Of a stretch of DNA of 64,000 nucleotides, positions 42,248 to 51,445 are shown one piece after another. How positions within the stretch are numbered: the first letter of the stretch is position 1; each line of letters begins with the position of its first letter. Both the position numbers and the translations under genes were made by a program. The notes beneath the pieces were generated by a model, which was not told where the DNA came from, did no database searches, and saw only the letters and a program-made list of their open reading frames with translations. The DNA is from Nostoc foliaceum FACHB-393 (GTDB taxonomy: Bacteria > Cyanobacteriota > Cyanobacteriia > Cyanobacteriales > Nostocaceae): positions 83,249 through 147,248 of the forward strand of contig NZ_JACJTD010000017.1 of NCBI RefSeq assembly GCF_014698505.1, given 5' to 3'.

Positions 42248-42285
42248 TCCACCAAACAGTTTAATGTTTAGGTGGATTTTGTTTT
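42248..42285 (+). terminator. Terminator of ssrA
   Basis: TCCACC-AAACA (42248-42258) pairs with TGTTT-A-GGTGGA (42265-42276) with one bulged base, followed by TTTTGTTTT. It starts 19 bases after the tmRNA end. Confidence 0.8.
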
Positions 42286-42307
42286 ATTACGTTTATTATG
42301 CAAAACC

Positions 42308-42333
42308 GTCCCTCTTTGACGGGTAAGAGGGAC
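42308..42333. repeat. 9-bp hairpin near the IS630 remnant
   Basis: GTCCCTCTT (42308-42316) and AAGAGGGAC (42325-42333) pair perfectly around 8 bases. It lies at the 3' side of the transposase remnant and may be part of a broken element end. Confidence 0.6.
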
Positions 42334-42380
42334 AGACTTGAACTAAAGTTCAAAGTAGGGAGAGGTTTATAGAATTCACG

Positions 42381-42842
42381 TTAATTATTCTGCTCCTGGG
42401 GTTGTTTGCGTGTGCTTCCAAACCTCCTTCCCCTTTTTTTAAGTACCCGTCGTAATCGATCTGCACTCAAGTTTACTTGACGCTCAGATGCCAGTTTTTT
42501 TGCTAATTGTTTAGAGTTATAAGTTTGTGACTCTTGAGCTAAACAATTTTCTAGATAAACCAAATCTGATTCTGAATATCGGGGTTTTCCTCCTCGGCCA
42601 GGAGCATCCCACAGACCTGCTAAACCCATCTTTTCCCAGCGATGAAGGGTTTGACGTACTGTTGAAATCGCCCAGTTCAAACCTTTAGCAATTTGCTCAT
42701 TTTTTAAGCCGCGAGTATTCAGCAGTAAAACTTGAGCACGATCCTTGGTACGTTGAGGAACATCTTTGGCTTTTCTCAACTCTTCTAAAGTCAGCTTTTC
42801 TTCTTTAGTTAGAAAGACTTTTAATCGGCATCCCATAAACAA
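42381..42842 (-). pseudogene. IS630/Tc1-mariner-type transposase remnant, N-terminal HTH part only
   Basis: A 153-aa frame with the two helix-turn-helix segments of the IS630 transposase N-terminus (NEQIAKGLNWAISTVRQTLHRW and LSADRLRRVLKKRG-like). Intact enzymes continue with a DDE catalytic domain; here it ends at QEQNN and no DDE sequence follows in any frame before ssrA. So it is a truncated element or the first half of a split transposase whose second half was lost. The remnant sits 150 bases downstream of ssrA. Confidence 0.8.
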
Positions 42843-43886
42843 TAACCTTTTGCACAGTCAATTTTTGCTATTTTTATGTCTATTCACGCCTATATACTTG
42901 ATTACTTACGTATTTAACAACACATTGTAGAAACTTAACTACAAGTATTAAGAATGTCAACGTATAGAAGGCTGGTACGTAAGAAGCCTTGGCTTGAGAA
43001 CACTATCAATAAGTTGGCGTTGTCCTGATTAATGTTTAAAGTCGATAATAAAGGACTGTATCATTAAAATTATTAGATTACTCGTATGGTTACGGAGTTT
43101 TATCGAAACTTTAAAAATTATTTTTACGCTAATTTTCATTTGAATGAGCAGAAAAATATATACAAGCCTAGTTCCTTTTATTCAACTCGCCTCTGGAAGT
43201 TTGCTTTGATTATCTCCATAATAAATATCTGCTTTCTCGACTTTATACAAAGTTTATATTTTACGTAACAAGATTCTTGTTTAAGACAAAAATATATTCA
43301 ATACTCATTGGGAAAAGAAGGTCTAACAGCTTAGTAAATGTGGGTTAGAACGTAGATAAATCTACCTTACTTTTCCTACTTTTCCCACCTTTCCTACTTT
43401 TCCCACCTTTCCTACTTGTTTATCAGTGAGGATCTTCAAAAACGAATTTTTTATGACTTTTATCTAAATATATTCTTTTAAGATATTTGTTTTGTGATCG
43501 CCTGAGATTTGCGCCACAATTAGAAAGTCTCCTTGTAAACTTGGTATGTCCTTAGCATTTATAAGTCATTCTCAAAAACGAAGGTTACTATAACAGTACT
43601 GGATATGTAATATTTTTTTAAGCTTTAATTATAAAATAATATGATGATTATGAACTTTTTGAATTAGGATAAAATTAGATTAATAGCAAAAATAAATACC
43701 CAGTAAATTTTTAGGAATTAATTAATATTTAGTATTATTTCTGAGTCATATTTTTTGCTAAAAAACAGCAACAATTGATACAAGTTAAATTTTACAAAAA
43801 CTGATATTCATTACAACTTAAACAAAAAATAATAGAGACAATGGGTGCAGAAGAAAAACCTGTTAATTTGCGCTCGGAGACGAATA
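42843..43886. other. AT-rich 1-kb spacer upstream of flv3
   Basis: No gene is supported. It holds a tandem repeat at 43371-43417 and AT-rich sequence in which the flv3 promoter must lie. A short frame at 43086-43268 has no recognisable features. Confidence 0.5.
43371..43417. repeat. 18-bp pyrimidine-rich tandem repeat
   Basis: CTACTTTTCCCACCTTTC repeats twice with partial copies on both sides. The plus strand is almost all C and T. There are no spacers, so it is not a CRISPR array. Confidence 0.8.
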
Positions 43887-45605
43887 ATGGTAGCGATCGC
43901 AGAGAACGTTCAGCATCGGTTAACTATACAAACTGTAGAAATTGCCCCTAACACAACAGCGATTCGCTCTCTTGATTGGGATCGCGATCGCTTCGATATC
44001 GAATTCGGACTGCAAAACGGCACAACCTACAATTCATATCTAATTAGGGGTGAACAAACAGTTCTGATTGATACTTCTCACCAGAAGTTTCGCGATCTGT
44101 ATTTAGAGACTCTAAAAGGTCTTGTCAACCCCAAAACAATTGATTACATAATTGTTAGTCACACAGAGCCAGACCATAGCGGCTTGGTAGAAGATGTTCT
44201 TCAGTTAGCTCCTAGAGCAACCGTCTTAGCCTCAAAAGTTGCGCTTCAGTTTTTGGAAGGCTTAGTACACGATCCATTTTCTAAGCGGGTTGTCAAAACT
44301 GGCGATCGCATAGATATCGGCAAAGGACACGAAATGGAATTCGTGAGTGCGCCTAACCTGCACTGGCCGGATACAATCTTTAGCTTTGACCGCAAAACCC
44401 AAATTCTCTACACCTGTGATGCTTTTGGGATGCACTTCTGTGACGATCGCACCTTCGACGAAGATTTAGAAGCGATAGAAGCTGACTTTAGATTTTACTA
44501 CGACTGCTTGATGGGCCCTAACGCTCGTTCGCTGCTGAATGCGATGAAGCGGATGGGTGATCTTGGGAAGATTAATATTATCGCCAACGGCCACGGCCCA
44601 TTACTATACCATCATCTAGATGTTTTAACCGGGTGCTACGAAAATTGGAGCCAAAAACAAGCTAAAGCAGAAACAACTGTTGGCTTGTTTTTTGTCTCAG
44701 ATTATGGGTATGGTGAGCGTCTTGGTCATGCAATTGCCGAAGGTATCCTGAAAACTGGCATTGGAGTAGAAGTACTGGATCTAAGTACTGCTGAGAGCCA
44801 AGAAATTCAAGAACTAGCCGGGAGAGCAGCTGGCATCATTATCGGTATGCCTCCAACTACTTCTGCCGCCGCCCAAGCTAGTATTAGTTCGGTGCTAGCT
44901 GTCGCCAAGAACAAGCAACTGATTGGGCTGTTTGAATGTTACGGTGGGGATGATGAACCCATTGATACACTCCGCAGACAATTCCTCAACTCTGGCATCA
45001 AAGAAGCCTTCCCAGCTATTCGGATTAAAGAGGCTCCCACTGCATCAACATTCCAGTTGTGTGAAGAAGCGGGTAAAGACATTGGACAATTGCTGGTGCG
45101 CGATCGCAACATCAAGCAAATCAAGTCCCTCGATGTCAACATGGAAAAGGCATTGGGTCGGATTAGTAGTGGACTGTATATAGTCACTACTAAAAAAGAT
45201 AATGCCTCAAGCGCAATGCTGGCATCCTGGGTAACGCAAGCCAGTTTGCAACCCTTAGGATTAACAATTGCCGTTGCCAAAGACCGCGCCATTGATTCCT
45301 TAATGCAAGTAGGCGATCGTTTCGTCCTCAACGTTTTGGAAGAGGGCAATTATCAAGAACTTAAGAAACACTTTCTCAAGCGCTTGCATCCTGGTGCTGA
45401 TCGCTTTGCTGGGGTGAAAACTCAAACCGCGAAAAACGGTTCCCCGATTCTAACTGATGCTCTGGCATACATGGAATGTGAAATTCAGAGCAGCATGGAA
45501 TGCAGCGACCACTGGATTTTATACTGCACCGTCCAAGAAGGGCGTGTCTCCAAAAACGATGGATTGACAGCCGTTCGCCATCGCAAAGTAGGTAATTACT
45601 ACTAA
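43887..45605 (+). CDS. Flavodiiron protein, canonical-ligand class (Flv3-type)
   Basis: A 572-aa three-domain protein: a metallo-beta-lactamase-like diiron domain, a flavodoxin-like domain (about residues 265-405) and a C-terminal flavin-reductase domain found only in oxygenic phototrophs. The diiron ligands are canonical (SHTEPDHSG; HWPD; ANGHGP). It reduces O2 to water with electrons from the photosynthetic chain, as a heterodimer with the Flv1 type. ATG 43887 has GGAG upstream; a GTG at 43845 adds 14 residues. Adjacent flv3-flv1 order without a third gene matches the heterocyst paralogues flv3B-flv1B; by resemblance only. Confidence 0.92.
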   Translation: MVAIAENVQHRLTIQTVEIAPNTTAIRSLDWDRDRFDIEFGLQNGTTYNSYLIRGEQTVLIDTSHQKFRDLYLETLKGLVNPKTIDYIIVSHTEPDHSGLVEDVLQLAPRATVLASKVALQFLEGLVHDPFSKRVVKTGDRIDIGKGHEMEFVSAPNLHWPDTIFSFDRKTQILYTCDAFGMHFCDDRTFDEDLEAIEADFRFYYDCLMGPNARSLLNAMKRMGDLGKINIIANGHGPLLYHHLDVLTGCYENWSQKQAKAETTVGLFFVSDYGYGERLGHAIAEGILKTGIGVEVLDLSTAESQEIQELAGRAAGIIIGMPPTTSAAAQASISSVLAVAKNKQLIGLFECYGGDDEPIDTLRRQFLNSGIKEAFPAIRIKEAPTASTFQLCEEAGKDIGQLLVRDRNIKQIKSLDVNMEKALGRISSGLYIVTTKKDNASSAMLASWVTQASLQPLGLTIAVAKDRAIDSLMQVGDRFVLNVLEEGNYQELKKHFLKRLHPGADRFAGVKTQTAKNGSPILTDALAYMECEIQSSMECSDHWILYCTVQEGRVSKNDGLTAVRHRKVGNYY

Positions 45606-45731
45606 AAAAGAGGCAAGAGGTAACAGGAAACAGGGGACAGAAAAGAAAACTATCCCCTGTTTCCTATGATCTATACCCTATAACCTATTCTCTGTTCCCT
45701 ATTCCCTGTTCTCAAACTTTACTCAACAGCT

Positions 45732-47444
45732 ATGACCAATTCCAAGCCACGCGACGTACAAGTTCTACCAATTGCTACCAATACTAAACTTCTGAAAGCA
45801 CGTAGTTGGTCACGTCTGCGGTTTGAAATTGAATATGCACTTGAAAGAGGTACTACCTCCAATTGCTATTTAATTGAAGCTGATAAAACCGCACTTATCG
45901 ATCCACCGCCAGAAAGCTTTACCGAAATTTATTTAGACGCATTGCGGCAGACTTTAGATTTGCAACATTTGGATTATATAATCCTGGGTCATTTTAGTCC
46001 CAATCGAGTTGCAACCCTCAAAGCAATTTTAGAACTGGCACCACAGGTAACTTTTGTCTGTTCTCTTCCCGGTGCGAACAATTTGCGTGCTGCTTTCCTA
46101 GAGCAAGATTTGAAGGTATTGGTGATGCGGGGGAAAGAAACTCTGGATTTAGGCAAGGGTCATGTTTTAAAATTCTTCCCCACACCTAGTCCACGTTGGC
46201 CGGAAGGACTTTGTACCTATGATCAGCAAACCCAAATTCTTTACACAGATAAGTTATTTGCAACTCATCTCTGTGGTGATGAAGTGTTTGATGATAACTG
46301 GGAAGCGCTCAAAGAAGACCAACGTTACTACTTTAACTGCCTGATGGCTCCCCAAACTCCTCATGTGCAGGCAGCTTTGGAGAAAATATCAGATTTGCAG
46401 GTGAGAATGTATGCTGTGGGTCACGGGCCCTTGGTACGCACCGGCTTAATTGAACTTACCAAAGCTTATGGAGAATGGAGCCGTTCTCACAACGATCGCG
46501 AGATTTCCGTTGCTCTACTTTACGCTTCAGCTTACGGCAATACGGCGACTTTAGCACAAGCGATCGCTCTGGGACTAACTAAAGGTGGAGTCGCAGTCAA
46601 ATCAATTAACTGCGAATTTGCTACCCCTGATGAAATTCGCATCAACCTCGCACAGTCAGAGGGTTTTATCATTGGTTCTCCTACTATTGGTGGTCATGCA
46701 CCAACTCCCATTCATACTGCTTTAGGGATTGTGCTATCAAGCGGTGACAACAGCAAACTCGCTGGAGTCTTTGGATCTTATGGCTGGAGTGGCGAAGCCT
46801 TTGACTTAATCGAAGGTAAACTCCGGGATGCTGGATATCGCTTTGGCTTTGAAACACTGAAGGTGAAGTTTAAACCTGATGATGTCACTCTCAAGTTCTG
46901 TGAAGAACTAGGTACAGATTTTGCCCAAGCACTGAAAAAAGCTAAAAAGGTACGCGTACCACAACAAGCCGCTACTCCAGTAGAACAGGCTGTTGGTCGG
47001 ATCGTTGGTTCCGTATGCGTTGTGACAGCGAAACTTGGAGAAGTGTCTACCGCAATGTTAGGCGCTTGGGTTTCTCAAGCCACTTTTAACCCACCTGGAA
47101 TAACTGTTGCGATCGCCAAAGACCGAGCGATCGAATCCTTGATGTATCCAGGCGGTAAGTTTGCCTTAAATATCTTACCTGAAGGCAATCACCAAGATTA
47201 CATGAAGCATTTCCGTAAATCTTTCGCGCCTGGGGAAGACCGATTTGCCAACTTTAGTACAGCAGTTGCGGATAACGGCTGTACCGTCCTTACCGATGCA
47301 TTAGCATATTTGGAATGCTCAGTCAATCAACGTCTGGAATGTGGCGACCATTGGGTTGTGTATGCAACTGTGGACGAAGGTAAATTACTCAAGCCTGATG
47401 CTGTTACTGCCATCAACCATCGTAAAACTGGTACTCATTACTAA
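45732..47444 (+). CDS. Flavodiiron protein, degenerate-ligand class (Flv1-type)
   Basis: A 570-aa protein with the same three domains as its neighbour. The H-x-E-x-D-H metal motif has become GHFSPNRVA, so only the first histidine remains and the site is not a normal diiron centre, which is typical of Flv1/Flv2. It is thought to serve as the partner of Flv3. It lies 126 bases after flv3; the spacer has CAGGGGACAG/CTATCCCCTG-type repeats. A terminator follows. Confidence 0.92.
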   Translation: MTNSKPRDVQVLPIATNTKLLKARSWSRLRFEIEYALERGTTSNCYLIEADKTALIDPPPESFTEIYLDALRQTLDLQHLDYIILGHFSPNRVATLKAILELAPQVTFVCSLPGANNLRAAFLEQDLKVLVMRGKETLDLGKGHVLKFFPTPSPRWPEGLCTYDQQTQILYTDKLFATHLCGDEVFDDNWEALKEDQRYYFNCLMAPQTPHVQAALEKISDLQVRMYAVGHGPLVRTGLIELTKAYGEWSRSHNDREISVALLYASAYGNTATLAQAIALGLTKGGVAVKSINCEFATPDEIRINLAQSEGFIIGSPTIGGHAPTPIHTALGIVLSSGDNSKLAGVFGSYGWSGEAFDLIEGKLRDAGYRFGFETLKVKFKPDDVTLKFCEELGTDFAQALKKAKKVRVPQQAATPVEQAVGRIVGSVCVVTAKLGEVSTAMLGAWVSQATFNPPGITVAIAKDRAIESLMYPGGKFALNILPEGNHQDYMKHFRKSFAPGEDRFANFSTAVADNGCTVLTDALAYLECSVNQRLECGDHWVVYATVDEGKLLKPDAVTAINHRKTGTHY

Positions 47445-47868
47445 CTCTTTGTAGGTACTCTCCAACTTAAGAGATAAGCCTGTAATCCAACTCTAGCAGC
47501 ATTTTTGCTACTTAGCTATGTCTGCTAGAGATACAATCAACCGCGCCAGATGTCTGTACATCTGAATAAATCCACCTCTCACTCTCATGTGTCGGTGGAT
47601 TCATTTTTTTTGCTAGAAACAAGATTTTGAGGTAAGAGTGCGTTCTGCTGGTCAGGGATGTCTGCTAGAAACCATGAGGGAAAATCCTGTATTTAATGCG
47701 TTTAGAAATAACAGCAACGGCAGAACTGACGTATCTACATGATAAATTCATACTTTTTTTAGAATAAATTTACACTTATTTAGTGAAGAATTTAGGCAGT
47801 GCAAAATATGATTAAGCGGAGGTTATGAAACTTTTAAAATCTGATCTTATCAGTAATTATAATTTTTC
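47445..47868. other. Spacer after flv1
   Basis: Contains the flv1 terminator (47569-47611) and AT-rich sequence with the presumed promoter of the next gene; no gene seen. Confidence 0.5.
47569..47611 (+). terminator. Terminator of the flv3-flv1 operon
   Basis: AATCCACC (47569-47576) pairs with GGTGGATT (47594-47601) around a 17-base loop and is followed by CATTTTTTTT. It lies about 125 bases past the flv1 stop. Confidence 0.75.
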
Positions 47869-48984
47869 ATGACTAAGCGAGAAAATTTATTACATTTAGC
47901 CAGTGAAAATAAGGAGATATTATTGATTAGGCAAATAGACGCCCAAAGTTTCGAGCTTAAGCCGCTTGGGAAGTACTTGATTGAAGCTGAACTAATTACT
48001 CCAGATGAATTAGATACAGCACTCAAGACACAAAAGTTGAGTGGTGAGCAATTGGGAAAAATTTTGGCAATGCATGGTTGTGTTAAGCAGCAAACCATTG
48101 AGTACTTCATGTCAAACTTTGTATTGCCAGAGCGATGCAAAATCCTGAAAAACCAGTCTTATTCAGATAATGGTAAGAGAAATTACCTATCTGTAGTTGA
48201 GTCAACGAGTTCTACAAAACCAGAAGATGCGATCGCGGCGTTGCAATCATCACATAAATTAAAAGTATATCTTTCTGCCAACAAAACACTCAAATTCCTT
48301 CTTGGTGTGGTATTGTGCTTTGCTCTCGTCAGTCTTTTTGCTAATTACAATGTCTACTATCTACCTGACTTTCCTGGGAGAGATACTTTTAGACTTCTAT
48401 TCGACCTCAACAGCGAGGAAAATATTCCTACAATTTACTCTGGAGGAGCTTTACTATTTTGTTCTATTTTGCTGGAGATCATCTTCCAAGCTCAAAAGTT
48501 AGCTAAAAAGAAAGATTTCTGGTCATGGAGAGGATTGTCAATAGTCTTTGCTGGTTTGTCGTTAGACGAATTGATCGGTTTTCATGAAAGACTAACTGCA
48601 CCATTGCAAAGTGCATTCAATACCAGTGGTTTTCTTTACTACGCTTGGGTGATCGTGGGTGCTATCTTCGTACTCGGATTTTTGCTAGTATTTGGTAAAT
48701 TTGTCGCTACTCTTCCTAGCAAGACACGACGCTTATTTTTTATTGCTGGAACAATCTACGTAGCAGGTGCAATTGCTACTGAATTGGTAGGCGGATACTA
48801 CGAATATTACTACACTCAAAGTAGCATGGTTTATGCCTTCATAACGACTATAGAAGAGGTACTAGAGATGGTAGGTATAATTATCTTTATTTATGCGCTA
48901 TTGTCATACATAAATTGCAATATGAAAGGTATAGATATAGGAGTCCACATTAATAATTTTAGGAAGCAAAACCAGCGGACTTAG
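47869..48984 (+). CDS. Membrane protein with MshEN-like N-terminal domain
   Basis: A 371-aa protein. Residues ~30-90 (LGKYLIEAELITPDELDTAL...LGKILAMHGCVKQQTIEYF) resemble the N-terminal domain of type II secretion/pilus ATPases (GspE_N/MshEN), some of which bind c-di-GMP. The C-terminal ~230 residues have about six membrane helices, with LDELIGFHERL and a Y-rich GGYYEYYYTQS segment. No known enzyme motif. The fusion suggests a membrane device controlled by a nucleotide or by partner proteins; function unknown. Monocistronic. Confidence 0.75.
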   Translation: MTKRENLLHLASENKEILLIRQIDAQSFELKPLGKYLIEAELITPDELDTALKTQKLSGEQLGKILAMHGCVKQQTIEYFMSNFVLPERCKILKNQSYSDNGKRNYLSVVESTSSTKPEDAIAALQSSHKLKVYLSANKTLKFLLGVVLCFALVSLFANYNVYYLPDFPGRDTFRLLFDLNSEENIPTIYSGGALLFCSILLEIIFQAQKLAKKKDFWSWRGLSIVFAGLSLDELIGFHERLTAPLQSAFNTSGFLYYAWVIVGAIFVLGFLLVFGKFVATLPSKTRRLFFIAGTIYVAGAIATELVGGYYEYYYTQSSMVYAFITTIEEVLEMVGIIIFIYALLSYINCNMKGIDIGVHINNFRKQNQRT

Positions 48985-49091
48985 CTCAAAACATAGCCCA
49001 ATACAATCTTTTAACCTTTTGTACTTAAAAAGAGAAACTTTTTGATAACTAGCAACTTGGGTTATTAGAAAAATTATCTTTTTGATTATTG

Positions 49092-49111
49092 GATGGGCAT
49101 CTTGCCCGTCC
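49092..49111. repeat. GATGGGCATCTTGCCCGTCC interspersed repeat
   Basis: A palindrome-like 20-mer (GGGC-ATCTT-GCCC) of a kind dispersed in intergenic regions of Nostoc-type genomes. Confidence 0.6.
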
Positions 49112-49338
49112 CAGTGTTTTATCGAGATGAAAAGTACACCCAAGAAAATTTTACTTATCTATTAAATTATCAATCTTTAGAAAGACGGTCAAGATTTAAT
49201 GGTCTTAGATTATACACAATATATCCTTGTATTACAAAACCGTTTATTGTTTTAAAGGCACTCCGACAATACTCTGGTAAATTTCTGAAATGAAGAACTA
49301 CTGGCTACGATCGCTAAGTTCATAACAGTAAGAGCATC

Positions 49339-49680
49339 AAGTCAAAGGTTGTTTCTGCCGTGCAACGAAATTTTCATTGCCTCAACACCACACTACCCGA
49401 TTTACTAACAGGCTACCGAGTTAAGATTCTGGATAGCAATGCGATCGCTTCCAAACATCTTTGCAACAGATGCATCGGCTTTAGGGGCGTACAGATGATG
49501 TACGCTTCTACGAACGTATCTGTAGCAGGAATATAGTGAAATGGTATGACTTTTCACAGGATGGGAAATCAGAAAAATGGTGTGTGCGATTTCAGTATTA
49601 AAGCGGAAACAACATAAATTTACTTGTTGAAATTCCGCAATTGCCACCAAGACAATTGCAAAAACGCAGTGTAGTCTTTA
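49339..49680 (+). pseudogene. Decayed IS4-like transposase fragment
   Basis: In one frame from about 49339 the sequence reads SIKSKVVSAVQRNF... then LLTGYRVKILDSNAIASKH, which resembles the PGYRVKILDGN-x-I region holding the first catalytic aspartate of IS4-family transposases. Another frame further on (ERICSRNIVKWYDF) may be the next part, with stops and frameshifts between. No ends of an element can be drawn. Confidence 0.45.
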
Positions 49681-49760
49681 ACTAGAAAAACAGTATCAGG
49701 CAGTTGCTAGACAAAATGCCAACTATGGCCACTAAACTTTTATAATATTTCGTTGTTCTT

Positions 49761-49940
49761 ATGACTCCAAAACACACCAAGATTAATTTTCCCCTTTGGC
49801 AGTATCTGAACCAGCCCTTATTTAGTCACGATACTAAATTAGTATTGAATCCTCAACGTTTTGCATTGATCTGGCGTCTTCGACTTCTAGAACGCTGCTG
49901 GACTAAAGAATGTGATGCCAAAGGGCCTCAACAGCATTAG
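49761..49940 (+). CDS. Small protein, 59 aa, unknown
   Basis: ATG at 49761, stop at 49938-49940. It begins MTPKHTKINFPLWQYLNQPLF and has an R/L/W-rich middle (FALIWRLRLLERCW). No family name comes to mind, though the PLWQYLNQPLF element looks like a conserved small cyanobacterial protein. Weak ribosome site. It is convergent with the symporter gene, 19 bases away. Confidence 0.5.
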   Translation: MTPKHTKINFPLWQYLNQPLFSHDTKLVLNPQRFALIWRLRLLERCWTKECDAKGPQQH

Positions 49941-49959
49941 TACCTTCAAAGCCGTCAAA

Positions 49960-51252
49960 CTAAGCCTCGTCTACAGAACGAGGCTTTTTGCCGTCAAGTA
50001 AAGCACTAACAGTCATGTCTCCCATGACATTAATCGCAGTGCGGCAGCGATCCAGAAACCAGTCCACAGTAACTAGCAAAGCTATGTACTGGGTAGGTAA
50101 GCCTACAGAAGTGAACACCAGTGTCATCGTTACCAGTCCAGCATTGGGAATATTTGCCGCACCTACAGATGCAAAAATCGAGGTCAGGATGACAATTAAC
50201 TGCTGTCCCAGACTCAGATGTTGCCCAATCAGTTGGGAAATATACAACGCAGACATTGCTTCATAAAGGGCAGTGCCATCATTATTGAAATTTGCCCCTA
50301 CTAATGCCCCCAAGGCAGCAGAAGATTCCCTTAAACCGACTTTTGTTTGCAAAACCTCAAAGGTTATGGGCATTGCCGCCGCAGAGGAAGAAGTTGAGAA
50401 AGCTGTCAAAAAAGCATCAGAACCGCCAGATAGGAATTTTAGCGGGTGTACCCAAGAACCAAATTTTACTCTGGTGAGGTAGTAGCACGCCTGCAATACC
50501 AGCGCTAACAGCACCGCCACGATAAATGCACCCAAAGATTTAAACGGTGCGAATCCTTGCATAGCAACTGTTTTAGCAACAATCCCAAAGACTGCGAAAG
50601 GCACTAAGGCAATTACCCAGTTGAGAACGCGGACTACCGCTTCAAACAAAATCCCGATGACATCCTCTATCGGCTGGTATCCTATTTTCCCTTGGGCAAT
50701 TTGTTCAGATTTTAATCCCCGCAGGACGATACCAAAACTTAGGGCAATAACAATCAGTTGGATGACATTATTATCAACTAATGGCTTGAGTACAGCTTCC
50801 GGTACAGCATCTTTGAGTATTCCCCAAGGGTCAAGACTCTGAGGAGTTATTTCTGTAGTTGTTGAGGTGGTTACATTACCCCAAGTCCCCGGACGCAGCA
50901 CATTCGCTACGAAAAGTCCCACTAATATAGCTACGGTAGTGTTAGTTAAAAGTAGCACTGCTAATCGCCGTCCAGCTGTACCAGGGATATTCGTAGTCAT
51001 TAAGGTGTGCAGCACTGCTACCAGAATCAGCGGTGTAGCCAAGGCGCGGAGAGCCTTGAGCACCAACTCAGCCGGAATTGCTAAATTGTTGATTAAGGTG
51101 GCATTGCTGGGATTGGGATTCCCCGCACCAAGGGCAATTCCAACGCTGACTGCGGCTACTAGGGCGATGAGAATTTGCAATGTGAGAGGGATACGCTGCC
51201 ACCAAGGGCGAGCTTTGGTTTCAGGCCAAGTAGTACTCTCTTTTTGACTCAT
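49960..51252 (-). CDS. Dicarboxylate/amino acid:cation symporter (DAACS family)
   Basis: A 430-aa transporter with about eight helices and two re-entrant loops. The serine-rich hairpin AFSTSSSAAAMP and NNDGTALYE (the NMDGTALY cation/substrate site) define the family. It imports glutamate or C4-dicarboxylates with Na+ or H+; substrate not resolvable. Monocistronic. Confidence 0.93.
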   Translation of the reverse strand: MSQKESTTWPETKARPWWQRIPLTLQILIALVAAVSVGIALGAGNPNPSNATLINNLAIPAELVLKALRALATPLILVAVLHTLMTTNIPGTAGRRLAVLLLTNTTVAILVGLFVANVLRPGTWGNVTTSTTTEITPQSLDPWGILKDAVPEAVLKPLVDNNVIQLIVIALSFGIVLRGLKSEQIAQGKIGYQPIEDVIGILFEAVVRVLNWVIALVPFAVFGIVAKTVAMQGFAPFKSLGAFIVAVLLALVLQACYYLTRVKFGSWVHPLKFLSGGSDAFLTAFSTSSSAAAMPITFEVLQTKVGLRESSAALGALVGANFNNDGTALYEAMSALYISQLIGQHLSLGQQLIVILTSIFASVGAANIPNAGLVTMTLVFTSVGLPTQYIALLVTVDWFLDRCRTAINVMGDMTVSALLDGKKPRSVDEA

Positions 51253-51445
51253 TAGTGAGATGCTGATTAACTGCTGTAACTATTAAAACAACACTGATGA
51301 CAGTGACAATTTCGGAAAAAGAACAGCTTTAATTTTGGGTAAAAACTGCTAATGTAATATTCCGTTGCTTTGCAAAATCTGGCTTGAAAGGGTATACCAC
51401 AAGGTAGGCCCCTAGAGATATCTTGGCTTGTGGTTGGAGATGCTT

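Larger units (their letters stand above)
48985..49760. other. Spacer with decayed insertion-element sequence
   Basis: No intact gene. A GATGGGCATCTTGCCCGTCC repeat is at about 49092-49111 and a transposase-like remnant at about 49339-49680 (both listed). Confidence 0.55.

Noticed and set aside
43086..43268. 60-residue frame upstream of flv3
   Set aside because: AT-rich, aromatic-rich composition and no ribosome site; most likely chance.
43371..43417. Tandem repeat considered as a CRISPR array
   Set aside because: Units are contiguous with no unique spacers and no cas genes nearby.
43887..47444. Assignment of the flavodiiron pair as flv4-flv2
   Set aside because: The flv4-flv2 operon has a small membrane-protein gene between the two; here they are adjacent, with only a 126-base spacer.
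49093..49293. 66-residue frame starting in the GATGGGCATCTTGCCC repeat
   Set aside because: It starts inside an interspersed repeat and has no family resemblance.
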